Assembly (NCBI GenBank): GCA_964554665.1
Contig: CAZKPP010000010.1
Location: forward strand, 1-49,517
Direction: 5' to 3'
DNA from: UBA3263 sp964554665
GTDB lineage: Bacteria; Bacteroidota; Bacteroidia; Bacteroidales; Muribaculaceae
Length of the DNA: 49,517 nucleotides
In this document: one piece after another, positions 1 to 8,211 of the stretch
Layout of the letters: every line of letters begins with the position of its first letter
Position numbering within the stretch: the first letter of the stretch is position 1
Made by a program: the position numbers and the translations under genes
The notes under the pieces: generated by a model
The model's database searches: none
What the model was told of the DNA's origin: nothing
The model's input: only the letters and a program-made list of their open reading frames with translations

Positions 1-373
1 CGTCGTCAACGATGGCGATTTCGGTTACCTTAACGGTGTTGAGAACTTCTTCGGGGAGGACTTCTTCAACTTCGGGTTCCTCGAAGCGGTCTTCGGGTTC
101 TTCTTCGGGTTCATCTTGTTCATCCTGAGTGGTGTCGACCGAAACCATTTCCTGTTCGGCTTCGCCGGTGATAGTTTCTTCGGCGCGTTCGATAGAGGAA
201 ACGAAGAGCGAAATCAGCAGCGCCAGAATGATAACCACAACTACAGAGAGCATAGCGAGGTTATGGCGGCGTACGGATTGGTTACGGAGTTCGTAGGCAC
301 CGAACTCTTTGTTTTTGCCTTCGAATATAATGTCGGTCCACTCACGCGATGAAAGGTCTACGTCTTTAGCCAT
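1..373 (-). CDS. tonB: TonB-like energy transducer, N-terminal part (3' end beyond window)
   Basis: Partial gene read leftwards from an ATG at 373; it is open to the window edge (124 codons). Visible: a cytoplasmic start with the Bacteroidota-type stretch EWTDIIFEGKNKEFGAYELR (residues 11-30), a single membrane segment at about residues 38-58, then a Glu/Pro-rich periplasmic linker (EPEEEPEDRFEEPEVEEVLPEE region, residues ~85-107). The C-terminal TonB domain that contacts outer-membrane receptors lies outside the window. TonB passes proton-motive energy from ExbB/ExbD to TonB-dependent and SusC-like transporters. It is the last gene of an exbB-exbD-exbD-tonB series, 48 nt after the second exbD. 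The family call is firm from context plus architecture; the missing C-terminus cannot be checked. Confidence 0.85.
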   Translation of the reverse strand, partial: MAKDVDLSSREWTDIIFEGKNKEFGAYELRNQSVRRHNLAMLSVVVVIILALLISLFVSSIERAEETITGEAEQEMVSVDTTQDEQDEPEEEPEDRFEEPEVEEVLPEEVLNTVKVTEIAIVDD

Positions 374-421
374 AAGTCTTTTTGTTTAGAATGGTTAAGT
401 TAATTATTCATCACGTAAGGC

Positions 422-1207
422 TCAGATTTTGCCCTGAGTTTTCAGGTAGGATAAAATCAGAAGTGAGTCAGTAGCGTTGATGTTGTCAATCTGGTAACGC
501 GAAATCTGGCCGAGCTGCATTTCGTCGAGAGCCGAGATAACAGCTTCGTAGCTGGCGTTAGGACCGGCCTTGATAATTACCACGGGGCGGGTAAGGGTCG
601 AGTCGTTGCGGATTTCGCGGGCGCGAGCCTGGAATACGGAGTCATTGGCATCTTTTGTGGGAGCCAGTGCACCTTCTCTCCATTCCTTTTTGAGTACATC
701 AATTTTAGCAAGCACGTCTTTGTTGCGCTGGTGAAGGATAGCGCGGATGCCGTTGGTCTGGCCGTCGGTGTTGCCGCGGAAGCGCTGTTCTTTGAGTTTG
801 AGTTTGTCGGCATCGATAAAGTTGTCACCATTGGTGTCGTTATCGGCAAACGAACCTTCAAAGGGCTTACCTTCGTAGTAGTAAACAATGTGCTTGGGGT
901 AGGTAGCGCCGGTCTGCTCGTCGGTTTCCATCAAAACGTGACCTTTTTCGTCGCGTTCGGTGTCGAGGATGAGCGTAACGGCTTCAGACTGCTTGGTTTT
1001 GTTCTGCTGGCTCTGTTCGAGTTTTTCGTTCGAAGGCAGGGCAATCTGCAGGGTCTGCGATTTAATCATCGTGGTGCAGAGCATGAAGAACGTAATCAGC
1101 AGCATGTTCATGTCAACCATGGGAGTGAAGTCCACATGGATCGACATTTTCTTTTGGGCGCCTTTTTTCTTTTTGCCACCCTTGTCGGATTGTTCTATCT
1201 GTGCCAT
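422..1207 (-). CDS. exbD: ExbD/TolR-family biopolymer transport protein (second copy)
   Basis: 261 aa. Lys-rich cytoplasmic N-terminus, then one membrane helix at about residues 28-47 with the motif FTPMVDMNMLLITFFML; the Asp in MVDM is the expected proton-carrying residue of ExbD/TolR. The periplasmic part ends in a typical ExbD fold (PVVIIKAGPNASYEAVISAL, about residues 205-225). At 261 aa it is much longer than enterobacterial ExbD (about 140 aa), because of an Asp/Lys-rich insert in the middle (about residues 85-190). It lies 5 nt downstream of the other exbD and upstream of tonB, so it is a subunit of the same energizing complex. Start ATG at 1207. Confidence 0.92.
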   Translation of the reverse strand: MAQIEQSDKGGKKKKGAQKKMSIHVDFTPMVDMNMLLITFFMLCTTMIKSQTLQIALPSNEKLEQSQQNKTKQSEAVTLILDTERDEKGHVLMETDEQTGATYPKHIVYYYEGKPFEGSFADNDTNGDNFIDADKLKLKEQRFRGNTDGQTNGIRAILHQRNKDVLAKIDVLKKEWREGALAPTKDANDSVFQARAREIRNDSTLTRPVVIIKAGPNASYEAVISALDEMQLGQISRYQIDNINATDSLLILSYLKTQGKI

Positions 1208-1212
1208 GATGA

Positions 1213-2013
1213 TTATTCGTTTTCGGATTTAAGTGCAGTCATGAGGCTGAACTTGTTGAGTTTCAGAGTCTGGAGGTTGTCGAGAACGATGTGCATGGTG
1301 CTGTAGGGGGTGTCTTTGTCACCCTTAACGGCAATGCCTTCGCCGGTGCGCTTAATAGCTTCAAACAGGCGCGAGTTGGGTTCGACGGGTTCGCCTTTAC
1401 CATTGACTGTGCCATTGTTTTTATACTCTTGGGCGACACGCTGAATGGCATCCATCCAAATCTGGAATTCGTTCATTTTGGTCAAGTCGCGGTTGTCATT
1501 GATAGGAATTCCGACCTTTGCGGGATTGAATTCCTTCATGATTTTGTCCTGCTCGGTTGTGGGGAGACTCAGGAAGGCAGGAAGGTCCTTCATGGGCATA
1601 CCGAACATGCCGAGTTTGGAGAAAGCCGAGACTTGTTCTGCGGTGAAGTTGACTTTAGCTTCGGGGAAGCGTTCGTTGTAGAGGCGGTTGGCTTCGATCA
1701 GAATATCGCGGCGCATCTTTTCAGATGAGTAAACAGAGTCTACGTCGCCGGTGATACCGATAAATACCTTGCCTTCAACGTCGCGGTTGATAGTGCCATC
1801 GCTTTTGGTTTCTGCGCCGCTGACGAGAATCGTTACCATGTCGGACAGGGGAACTTTAATTTCCGATACCGACGAAGGAGTGATTACGGTTGCGGGCTCC
1901 TTGGCGAGGAAGGTCGAGGTCAACATGAAGAAAGTCAACAGAAGAACGGTCACGTCACTCATCGCGGTCATGTCGATGAGCGTGCTCTTTCTTTTAATTT
2001 TTGGCTTTCCCAT
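1213..2013 (-). CDS. exbD: ExbD/TolR-family biopolymer transport protein (first copy)
   Basis: 266 aa. Short basic N-terminus, a membrane helix at about residues 17-38 with IDMTAMSDVTVLLLTFFML (Asp of MSDV in the helix), and a long periplasmic part. The C-terminal portion (DTPYSTMHIVLDNLQTLKLN) resembles the ExbD periplasmic domain. The pair of non-identical ExbD proteins is usual for Bacteroidota TonB clusters, and both are long here. The gene follows exbB by 41 nt and precedes the second exbD by 5 nt. Expected role: proton channel partner of ExbB in the inner membrane. Confidence 0.92.
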   Translation of the reverse strand: MGKPKIKRKSTLIDMTAMSDVTVLLLTFFMLTSTFLAKEPATVITPSSVSEIKVPLSDMVTILVSGAETKSDGTINRDVEGKVFIGITGDVDSVYSSEKMRRDILIEANRLYNERFPEAKVNFTAEQVSAFSKLGMFGMPMKDLPAFLSLPTTEQDKIMKEFNPAKVGIPINDNRDLTKMNEFQIWMDAIQRVAQEYKNNGTVNGKGEPVEPNSRLFEAIKRTGEGIAVKGDKDTPYSTMHIVLDNLQTLKLNKFSLMTALKSENE

Positions 2014-2054
2014 ATTACTTCAGTTAACGATTAAAAGTTGGGGTAATACGGGGA

Positions 2055-2897
2055 TTAGTGAGTAGCCTGGAAGGTTTGAACGATCGAGAAGCCGATTTCG
2101 TCGATAGCGTAGGTCAGGTTGTCGATCTTGTTGGTGTAGAAGTTGTAGGAGATAACAGCGAAAGCACCGGTTGCGATACCGAAGGCGGTGTTCACAAGTG
2201 CTTCAGAAATACCGGTTGACAGGGCGGTGGAGTCAGGAGCACCCGAAGCAGACAGAGCCTGGAACGATTTGATCATACCGATAACGGTACCGAGCAGACC
2301 AACGAGAGTACCGAGAGTGGTGAGGGTAGCCACGATGGGGAGGTTCTGCTGGAGCGAAGGCATTTCCATAGCGGTTGCTTCTTCAACTTCTTTCTGGAGG
2401 GTCTGAACTTTCTGTTCTTTGGTCAGGACGGTGTTTTTGTCCATTTCTTCGTAGCGAACGAGAGCGGCAGAAACTACGGCAGCAACAGAGCCTTTCTGCT
2501 TTTTGCAGAGAGCCTGAGCACCGGCGATGTCGTTGCTTTCGAGTTTGGTTTTGATGGCAGCTACGAACTTGGCAATGTTGCCGGCGCCCTTAGCAGACTT
2601 CAGAGCGATTGCACGTTCTACGGAAAGAACGATAACAGTCAGGAAGAGGGTTTGAAGAACAGGCACGATGATGCCGCCTTTGAAGATAGTACCGATAAGG
2701 TCGGTGGGGTGAGATTCACCGTCGAAGAACCACATAGATGCGGGTGCTTCGCCTTCGAATTCAAAGTGGCTGGGAGCGCCGAAGAAGAACAGGAATGCGC
2801 AAACGGCAACAACGAAACATGCGATGATTACCAGGAATGCGTTCTTTACGCCGGTTACATTAGACTTAACCGGAGCTTTGGAGTTTGTAGCTTCCAT
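2055..2897 (-). CDS. exbB: MotA/TolQ/ExbB proton channel family protein
   Basis: 280 aa. First gene of the TonB energizing operon. An N-terminal membrane segment (about residues 19-40) is followed by a periplasmic stretch, a second helix (about 72-92), a long cytoplasmic loop with Lys/Glu-rich helices (about 95-160) and two C-terminal helices (about 163-190 and 215-240) carrying LTTLGTLVGLLGTVIGMIKS, the hallmark of the ExbB/TolQ/MotA channel. Size and topology are normal for Bacteroidota ExbB, which has one more N-terminal helix than the core. ExbB forms the pentameric stator around ExbD. Transcription probably starts at the promoter at 2999-3029, giving a leader of roughly 95 nt. Confidence 0.95.
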   Translation of the reverse strand: MEATNSKAPVKSNVTGVKNAFLVIIACFVVAVCAFLFFFGAPSHFEFEGEAPASMWFFDGESHPTDLIGTIFKGGIIVPVLQTLFLTVIVLSVERAIALKSAKGAGNIAKFVAAIKTKLESNDIAGAQALCKKQKGSVAAVVSAALVRYEEMDKNTVLTKEQKVQTLQKEVEEATAMEMPSLQQNLPIVATLTTLGTLVGLLGTVIGMIKSFQALSASGAPDSTALSTGISEALVNTAFGIATGAFAVISYNFYTNKIDNLTYAIDEIGFSIVQTFQATH

Positions 2898-2998
2898 TGT
2901 TTAGAATGTTGTGATTTAAATAGTTAGTTATTGGTTAAAAATAAAAAAATTGTTCAGATATTAGCTTAAGTCAGTTGAAACTAATCAAAATCTAATTG

Positions 2999-3029
2999 CA
3001 AATTTATCAATTATTTTTGTAACACCAAA
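2999..3029 (-). promoter_or_regulatory. Bacteroidota-type promoter of the exbB operon
   Basis: On the minus strand TAAATTTG (3006-2999) matches the -7 consensus TAnnTTTG, and TTTG (3029-3026) matches the -33 box with a 19-nt spacer. The expected start is near 2993, about 95 nt before the exbB ATG. Confidence 0.75.
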
Positions 3030-3082
3030 AAAAATCGCCATTTTTTTGTTTTTCGGGGCAGCAAAGCGGCCCGAAATCCACC

Positions 3083-3931
3083 TTATTTATATAGGGAGGA
3101 CATCGGAATTCCGGCGATGCGGCGGCGGGCAACAATGTTGTAGGGCAGATAAAGGGGCGATTTCGGGTCGAGGCTGTTGCGGCGCACCAGCTGCGACGAG
3201 TGCACGAACTCGCCGTCGCGGTCATAGATGGCCACGTGGGTTATGCGGCCGGTTTTCGGATCGCCGACAAAAAGCAAGTCGCCGGCCTGCAGCGAGTCGG
3301 CAGGCACCTCAACGCCAAGATGAATCTGCTGCGAGGCATCGCGCGCAAGCAAGCGCCCTTGGGCGGCGTAGGCAATGCGCACCAGTCCGGAGCAATCCAT
3401 GCCCTTGGGCGACAGTCCGCCCCAAAGATATGGCGAACCCATGTAGAGTTCGGCAGTGCGCGGCAGGCGCGCGGGGTTGAAGGGCTTGGCCGACAGCCGG
3501 TTCAACGGCTCGAAAGCGCCTGCGGGGGCAAGAATCTTACGGCCGTCGGGCAGACAAAGAGAGTCGCCGTCGATAACCAAAACGTCGCCGGCAACAAGGT
3601 CGGTGCGGCAATCGGCATCGCGCAGCTCGTAGGGGGCGGTGATTATGGCCTTTTCGGCATTACTCCAGGCCTGCATCTCTTCGGCGGTGGGAAAGACCAT
3701 CGAGTGGTTGATAATCCAGCCATGATAGCAGTCGGGGGTCTCAACCCGCGACCATTCGGGGCCTTTTTCGAGAATCTTTACCGGGGTGCCCATCAGGGCC
3801 TGCGAGGTTTGTTCGGCTGTGTGTGAGGGGCGCGAGCGCATACACGCAACGCTCAGGCGCACCAAAGCGCGCTGCTCCGACGCAGCGGCAAGACTGACAA
3901 GGCTCAAAAGGTAAAAAAATAGCTGTCGCAC
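3083..3931 (-). CDS. NlpC/P60 (C40) peptidase with N-terminal SH3 domain, exported
   Basis: Predicted cell-wall peptidase cutting peptidoglycan stem peptides or imported muropeptides, of the gamma-D-glutamyl-L-diamino-acid endopeptidase type. From a GTG at 3931 the protein is 282 aa with a signal peptide (VRQLFFYLLSLVSLAAA). A bacterial SH3 region follows (GTPVKILEKGPEWSRVETPD), then the papain-like domain with catalytic Cys in PKGMDCSGLVRIAY and His in ITHVAIYDRDG. An upstream in-frame TTG at 3988 would give 301 aa but would start within a perfect hairpin and put a non-signal-like stretch before the signal peptide. ATG 3964 is also possible. It lies downstream of glmM on the same strand. The family call is firm; the exact start is not. 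Confidence 0.88.
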   Translation of the reverse strand: MRQLFFYLLSLVSLAAASEQRALVRLSVACMRSRPSHTAEQTSQALMGTPVKILEKGPEWSRVETPDCYHGWIINHSMVFPTAEEMQAWSNAEKAIITAPYELRDADCRTDLVAGDVLVIDGDSLCLPDGRKILAPAGAFEPLNRLSAKPFNPARLPRTAELYMGSPYLWGGLSPKGMDCSGLVRIAYAAQGRLLARDASQQIHLGVEVPADSLQAGDLLFVGDPKTGRITHVAIYDRDGEFVHSSQLVRRNSLDPKSPLYLPYNIVARRRIAGIPMSSLYK

Positions 3932-3954
3932 TTCAAAAAAAGAGGGGTGTGAAT

Positions 3955-3986
3955 GTGGGGGCATTAACCAACACGAATGCCCCCAC
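3955..3986 (-). terminator. Perfect 11-bp hairpin after glmM, possible terminator
   Basis: 3955-3965 and 3976-3986 are exact reverse complements (GTGGGGGCATT/AATGCCCCCAC) with a 10-nt loop, 13 nt past the glmM stop. A run of seven T on the minus strand follows only after about 13 nt, so it is not a textbook intrinsic terminator. It may instead attenuate or process the glmM to peptidase transcript. Confidence 0.5.
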
Positions 3987-3998
3987 AAGTAAGGATGT

Positions 3999-5384
3999 TT
4001 ATACTAAGGAGTTGATAACGGCCTTAATCTGCTCGGCAAGTTCTTCGGCCTGGGCCATGGTCGAGGCTTCGGAATAGATGCGGATAATCGGCTCGGTGTT
4101 AGATTTGCGCAGGTGCACCCACTTGTCGGCGAAATCGATTTTAACGCCGTCGATGTCGGTGATTTCCTCGTTGGCAAATTTTTCCTTAACGGCAGCAAGA
4201 ATAGCATCGACGTTGATTTCGGGAGTCAGTTCGATTTTATTCTTGGCAATCGCGTAGGGAGGATAGCCGGCTTTGAGTTCGGTAACCTTTTTGCCGCTCT
4301 TGGCCATGAGGGTCAGGAAGAGGGCAACGCCAACCAGCGCGTCGCGGCCATAGTGGAGTTCGGGATAGATAACGCCGCCATTGCCTTCGCCGCCGATAAC
4401 GGCGCCGGTGCGCTTCATTTCGGTTGTTACGTTCACTTCGCCAACGGCCGATGCGGAATAGGAGCAGCCATGGGCGCGGGTAATGTCGCGCAGCGCACGC
4501 GAGGAGCTCAGGTTGCTGACGGTAGCGCCGGGAGTGTGGCTGAGCACGTAGTCGGCAACTGCCACGAGGGTATATTCTTCAACGAACATTTCGCCGTTTT
4601 CCATAACTATGGCAAGGCGGTCAACGTCGGGGTCTACAACAAAGCCTACATCAGCTTTGCCTTCTTTCATCAGGTCGGCAATCTGGGTGAGGTTTTCGGG
4701 AATAGGTTCGGGAGTGTGGGCAAACTTGCCGGTGGCCTCGCAGTTGAGTTCAACAACGTTTTTAACGCCGAGGGCGCGCAGCAATTTGGGCATAATGATG
4801 CCGCCAACCGAGTTCACTGCGTCGATGGCCACGGTGAAGTTAGCTTTGCGGATGGCTTCAACGTCGACCAGCGGCAGGGCGAGCACGGAGTCGATGTGCT
4901 TGAGGTCGTAGGTAGTGTTCTTGAATTCGTGGCCCAGGTCATCTACCTCGGCGAATGAATAATCATCGGCAGCGGCAATGGCCAGAACTTCGGCGCCTTC
5001 AGCGGCATTGAGGAATTCGCCGTTGTGGTTCAGCAGCTTAAGTGCGTTCCACTGCTTGGGATTGTGGGAGGCGGTAAGGATTATGCCGCCGCAGGCACCT
5101 TCGCCGGTAACGGCGATTTCGGTGGTCGGGGTAGATGCCAAGCCGATGTTGACAACGTCGAAGCCCATGCCCATGAGGGTGCCGACAACGAGTTTGTCGA
5201 CCATCTTGCCCGACAGGCGGGCGTCGCGGCCAACTACGATAGTATTTGATTTAACGGGCGAGGATTTGCGGATGAATTTTGCATAAGCAGCAGTAAACTT
5301 CACCACATCCAGGGGTGAAAGTCCTTCGCCGGGCACACCGCCGATGGTACCGCGAATGCCGGAAATGGATTTGATCAGTGACAT
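3999..5384 (-). CDS. glmM: Phosphoglucosamine mutase
   Basis: 461 aa, of normal length for the phosphohexomutase superfamily. Converts glucosamine-6-phosphate to glucosamine-1-phosphate on the way to UDP-GlcNAc for peptidoglycan and lipid A. Visible: start region SISGIRGTIGG, active-site phosphoserine loop TASHNPKQWNALKLL (about residues 103-117), metal-binding loop DPDVDRLAIV (about 251-260), sugar-binding GGEGNGGVIYPELHYGRD (about 333-350) and the phosphate-binding loop LRKSNTEPIIRIYSEA near the C-terminus. The EGNGG form of the sugar loop and the TEPIIRIY form of the phosphate loop fit GlmM or phosphomannomutase; glmM is favoured from family use in Bacteroidales. It sits 23 nt after the lipoprotein gene in the nrnA operon. 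Confidence 0.88.
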   Translation of the reverse strand: MSLIKSISGIRGTIGGVPGEGLSPLDVVKFTAAYAKFIRKSSPVKSNTIVVGRDARLSGKMVDKLVVGTLMGMGFDVVNIGLASTPTTEIAVTGEGACGGIILTASHNPKQWNALKLLNHNGEFLNAAEGAEVLAIAAADDYSFAEVDDLGHEFKNTTYDLKHIDSVLALPLVDVEAIRKANFTVAIDAVNSVGGIIMPKLLRALGVKNVVELNCEATGKFAHTPEPIPENLTQIADLMKEGKADVGFVVDPDVDRLAIVMENGEMFVEEYTLVAVADYVLSHTPGATVSNLSSSRALRDITRAHGCSYSASAVGEVNVTTEMKRTGAVIGGEGNGGVIYPELHYGRDALVGVALFLTLMAKSGKKVTELKAGYPPYAIAKNKIELTPEINVDAILAAVKEKFANEEITDIDGVKIDFADKWVHLRKSNTEPIIRIYSEASTMAQAEELAEQIKAVINSLV

Positions 5385-5407
5385 GTTGTTGGTTTAATAG
5401 ATTTTGG

Positions 5408-6049
5408 TTAGATTCTTGAAGGATAATAGCGGATGTTGTAGAGGAACGGATAAACCGACGAAACCTCCTGAACCGGTCCGAGATAGCTCTTGATTACGAG
5501 GCGCACGTGGCAGTTGAGTTTCAAATAGTCGAGCGGTATCTGAATACCGGTGCCCCAGTTGGTGGTTGAGGACAGCGAGGTGTTCTGATAGCGGAAAGAA
5601 GTCGGGTTCGAGGCAACATCCTGCTCGTTGCCCGAGGGCTCCCACTGGCCGGTTTCATAGGCTATTTTAAGGTTATAGCGCGTAAAGCGGAACCACACCT
5701 GCTGGTCGGCAACGGCCCGCGCGCCTGTGCCGCGGTCGAGCACCTGCATGTAAACGTAGCCATCATCGTCCATGCGATAGAACGGCGTGCGCTGAATGGC
5801 CTGCTCATGGAGCTCGGTTGCGTTGAGGTCTTTAAATTCCTCGCGGAAAGTGGGGTCGGCTTCGATATCCTTTGTGGTAACAAACACCGAATCTACCGGC
5901 ACGGAAGTAATTACCGGATAATTAACAAGGAAGTTGTTTACGGCATAGTTTTCGTCGCGCAGCAGGTCGGCATAGCTCTCCTTGTCCTTACAGGCCGGAA
6001 GAGCCGCGAGCAGCAGCGCGCCAAGCATAATATTGAGGAATTTCTTCAT
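5408..6049 (-). CDS. DUF4827-like lipoprotein (FKBP-like fold suspected)
   Basis: 213 aa. A type II signal peptide is clear: MKKFLNIMLGALLLAALPAC with the lipobox Cys at residue 20. The mature part has no catalytic motif I can name. A stretch reading YMQVLDRGTGARAVADQQVWFRFTRYNL resembles the N-terminal strand pattern of FKBP-type prolyl isomerases and matches my memory of the Bacteroidales DUF4827 family, which commonly sits between nrnA and glmM. Its ATG overlaps the nrnA stop by 4 nt (ATGA), so the two are translationally coupled. Function unknown; membrane-anchored, periplasmic or outer-membrane location expected. Confidence 0.75.
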   Translation of the reverse strand: MKKFLNIMLGALLLAALPACKDKESYADLLRDENYAVNNFLVNYPVITSVPVDSVFVTTKDIEADPTFREEFKDLNATELHEQAIQRTPFYRMDDDGYVYMQVLDRGTGARAVADQQVWFRFTRYNLKIAYETGQWEPSGNEQDVASNPTSFRYQNTSLSSTTNWGTGIQIPLDYLKLNCHVRLVIKSYLGPVQEVSSVYPFLYNIRYYPSRI

Positions 6050-7074
6050 TCAGGAATATATTTATCGTAGTTAGGCATTGCTTCGAGCAAGCGTTTTTTG
6101 CAATCTTCGAGCGGACCCTTGAATTCAGCGCCCGCAGCGTTCAAATGGCCGCCGCCGCCGAAAACCTCATTGCAGACCAGATTGACCGGAAAGCGCCCCT
6201 TGGAGCGCATGGAAATTTTTATGTGCGTAGGGTCTTCGCGCAGGTAAACGCTCCATAAAACTTCGGGCATGGCCAATGGCTTGTTCACCAGGCCCTCGGT
6301 GTCGCCTTTCTCATATTTGAAGCGTTCGAGTTCTTTGGCGTCGAGGGTAATCAGCGAGCAGCGATGTTGGGGAAGCAGCTCCATTTTTTCGCTCATGGCG
6401 TAGCCGTTGAGGCGCAGCGACGATTCAGAAAAGGTGTTGCACGCGCGCTGATAAAGCCGGTCCTTATCTATGCCCTTGCGCAGCAGCTCGGCAATTACAA
6501 TATAGAGGTCAGGCTCGTTGGAATTATATGAAAAATTGCCGGTATCGGTCATCATGCCTGTGAAGATACATTCGGCAGCCTGACGGTTTATGCGGTCAAA
6601 CAGTTCCAGGCGACACAAAACCCTGAACACCAGCATCGAAGTGGAGCTCGATTCGGGATGCGAAATAAGAACGTCGGCAAAATCGCCGGGATTCAGGTGA
6701 TGGTCAATCTGCACCTTCGGGGCCTTCGATGCGAGCAGAGCCGGCTCCATGCGGTCAATGCGATAGGACTCGTTATAGTCGAGGCAAAAAATCAGGTCGG
6801 CTTCGGCAAGTAGTTTGGTAACATACTCATCGTGGCGCGTAAAGGCAATCGTATCCTTAACTCCGGGCAGAAATTGCAAACTTTTCGGCACAAGGTCGGG
6901 GGTTACCACAACTGCATTCTTGCCGATGGCGTTGAGGGTGTGCATCAAGCCAAGCGACGAGCCTATGGCGTCGCCGTCGGGGGCAAGATGACAGGTAATT
7001 ACAATCTTATCGCTCTGGGCCAACAGATTGCGCAGCTTCTGTATCTCTTTTTCGTTTATGATTCGCGTAATCAT
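6046..7074 (-). CDS. nrnA: DHH/DHHA1 phosphoesterase, NrnA-like oligoribonuclease / pAp phosphatase
   Basis: 342 aa, normal for NrnA. Degrades 2-5 nt RNA remnants and dephosphorylates 3'-phosphoadenosine 5'-phosphate. Visible motifs: HLAPDGDAIGSSLGL (about residues 30-44, first metal site), FCLDYN (about 96-101), the signature QIDHHLNPGDFAD (about 122-134), TDTGNFSYNS (about 170-180) and the DHHA1 substrate motif GGGGHLNAAG near residue 308. First gene of the nrnA-lipoprotein-glmM series. The -7 box at 7079-7086 ends only 4 nt before the ATG, so the transcript may be leaderless. Its first 47 codons and upstream region are duplicated at 8368-8639. Confidence 0.9.
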   Translation of the reverse strand: MITRIINEKEIQKLRNLLAQSDKIVITCHLAPDGDAIGSSLGLMHTLNAIGKNAVVVTPDLVPKSLQFLPGVKDTIAFTRHDEYVTKLLAEADLIFCLDYNESYRIDRMEPALLASKAPKVQIDHHLNPGDFADVLISHPESSSTSMLVFRVLCRLELFDRINRQAAECIFTGMMTDTGNFSYNSNEPDLYIVIAELLRKGIDKDRLYQRACNTFSESSLRLNGYAMSEKMELLPQHRCSLITLDAKELERFKYEKGDTEGLVNKPLAMPEVLWSVYLREDPTHIKISMRSKGRFPVNLVCNEVFGGGGHLNAAGAEFKGPLEDCKKRLLEAMPNYDKYIPE

Positions 7075-7205
7075 AGCGCAAATTTAACACAAATTCCCCA
7101 CCCTCGCAACCTGTTAAAGTTTTTTTAACGAAATAACCCCGATTCCACATTTTTTTGTAACTTTCCAACCAAATCCAAATCAAGCAATGGCCACCCCGCC
7201 CTTAT
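6934..7205. repeat. Duplicated nrnA 5' end and divergent RAYT start, copy 1
   Basis: About 272 nt here align without gaps to 8368-8639 (constant offset 1434); by eye roughly 16 mismatches. It covers nrnA codons 1-47, the shared intergenic region and, on the plus strand, the start codon and first few codons of a RAYT gene (ATG at 7187). In this copy the plus-strand -7 box has decayed to TAACTTTC (7158-7165) and the RAYT reading frame is lost after about five codons. Confidence 0.9.
7079..7086 (-). promoter_or_regulatory. -7 box of the nrnA promoter
   Basis: TAAATTTG on the minus strand, matching TAnnTTTG, 4 nt upstream of the nrnA ATG. The same box, unchanged, precedes the duplicated nrnA start at 8513-8520. 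Confidence 0.65.
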
Positions 7206-7209
7206 GCCA
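7187..7209 (+). pseudogene. Remnant of a RAYT transposase start
   Basis: ATGGCCACCCCGCCC here matches the start of the intact RAYT gene at 8621 with one change; similarity ends within about 20 nt. Only the first codons remain, next to a mutated promoter box. Confidence 0.6.
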
Positions 7210-7263
7210 TTCGCATCCCCCAAATAGGCCAAAGAGCAACGTTAGGTGCGTCATGGTTCTATC

Positions 7264-8142
7264 TCACCGCTTTAGAAATTTAATCTTTTTTTCTCCTTTA
7301 ATTATGAAAAGCCCTGCGGGAAGATTGTCCATATCAGAATACGGATAGACAGTTCCCGTGAGATCATAAATTAATTCATTAGTGCAGGTATAGGAATTAT
7401 CATTCGTTTCAATTAGTCCGTTTGCTTCAAAAGCTGATTTTGACAAAAGGAACTTCAACCGTTCTGGAGTAAAACTCCATTCGCACGTCTCCCGATGATT
7501 CCAATCATATTCAATATCAAGTTTTGCCCCCTTCAGCGATATGGCCTCCAACCGGCTGAAAAATGATTGGATTGCATCTAAATTACGGTTGGCATCCCTA
7601 CCACCGACCACGGAATATATCTTTGTGGCGCCGAAATTCTCCACCGGAATTCTTGGAGTGTTGCAAGCCACAGGCATGGCACCTGCGAAATAATCAGGAT
7701 ATGCAGTCAGCAGATTCCATACTCCGTATCCTCCCATCGAACCGCCAAGGATGAAACTTTCTGACCCTTCTGCAATAATATATTTTTCCGATAATGCCTT
7801 TATCGCAGGCAGATATTCGCCTTCCCATTGGTGGCCATCAGGAACTTGAGGAGCAAGCAAGCGTGCGTGATAGCCATTGTCTTTCAGAAAATTGTAAATG
7901 TCATCCACAGCTTTAGTTTGTAATTGCGCCTCATTGTCAACTCCCTGCGCACTTCCTCCGTGAAGGAATATTACGATGTTTTCAGGAGCGTGGACGTCGG
8001 AGTTAATGACAGCCATACGATAGTTAAGGCGCGTACCATCAAAATCTCCACTTTCATAAGAGAATTCATTCTCTTTTTCAGCATTAGCCATCAAAAAGAA
8101 TGAAACTGCTATTGCAAATATGACATTTCTTATGTTTCGCAT
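7264..8142 (-). CDS. Secreted alpha/beta hydrolase (esterase/phospholipase-like)
   Basis: 292 aa from the ATG at 8142; the longer in-frame start at 8172 would precede the signal peptide and overlap the promoter region. A signal peptide (MRNIRNVIFAIAVSFFLMANA) is followed by an alpha/beta hydrolase: oxyanion region IVIFLHGGSAQGVDNEAQLQ, nucleophile elbow LGGSMGGYGVWN (Ser of GGSMGG) and a late His candidate in YDWNHRETCEWSF. The tail NLPAGLFIIKGEKKIKFLKR resembles a type A sorting signal of type 9 secretion. The substrate cannot be told; dipeptidyl-peptidase/phospholipase-carboxylesterase families are the nearest. More AT-rich than its neighbours and placed where a duplicated RAYT/BspA copy is missing, so probably acquired. 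Confidence 0.8.
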   Translation of the reverse strand: MRNIRNVIFAIAVSFFLMANAEKENEFSYESGDFDGTRLNYRMAVINSDVHAPENIVIFLHGGSAQGVDNEAQLQTKAVDDIYNFLKDNGYHARLLAPQVPDGHQWEGEYLPAIKALSEKYIIAEGSESFILGGSMGGYGVWNLLTAYPDYFAGAMPVACNTPRIPVENFGATKIYSVVGGRDANRNLDAIQSFFSRLEAISLKGAKLDIEYDWNHRETCEWSFTPERLKFLLSKSAFEANGLIETNDNSYTCTNELIYDLTGTVYPYSDMDNLPAGLFIIKGEKKIKFLKR

Positions 8143-8169
8143 AGATTTAACACTAATAATATCCAAATG

Positions 8170-8177
8170 CAAAGTTA
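8170..8177 (-). promoter_or_regulatory. -7 box of the hydrolase promoter
   Basis: TAACTTTG on the minus strand, 27 nt before the ATG at 8142. A clear TTTG -33 box at the usual spacing is not present. Confidence 0.55.
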
Positions 8178-8211
8178 CAAAATATTTCTTTTATATAATA
8201 ATATTTCATTT

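Noticed and set aside
3051..3076. Hairpin TTTCGGGGC/GCGGCCCGAAA as terminator of the NlpC gene
   Set aside because: In the gene's direction it is followed by an A-rich run rather than a T run; left unassigned.
4113..4958. 281-aa frame antisense to glmM
   Set aside because: Shadow of the glmM coding sequence; Gly/Asn/Phe-rich composition without domains.
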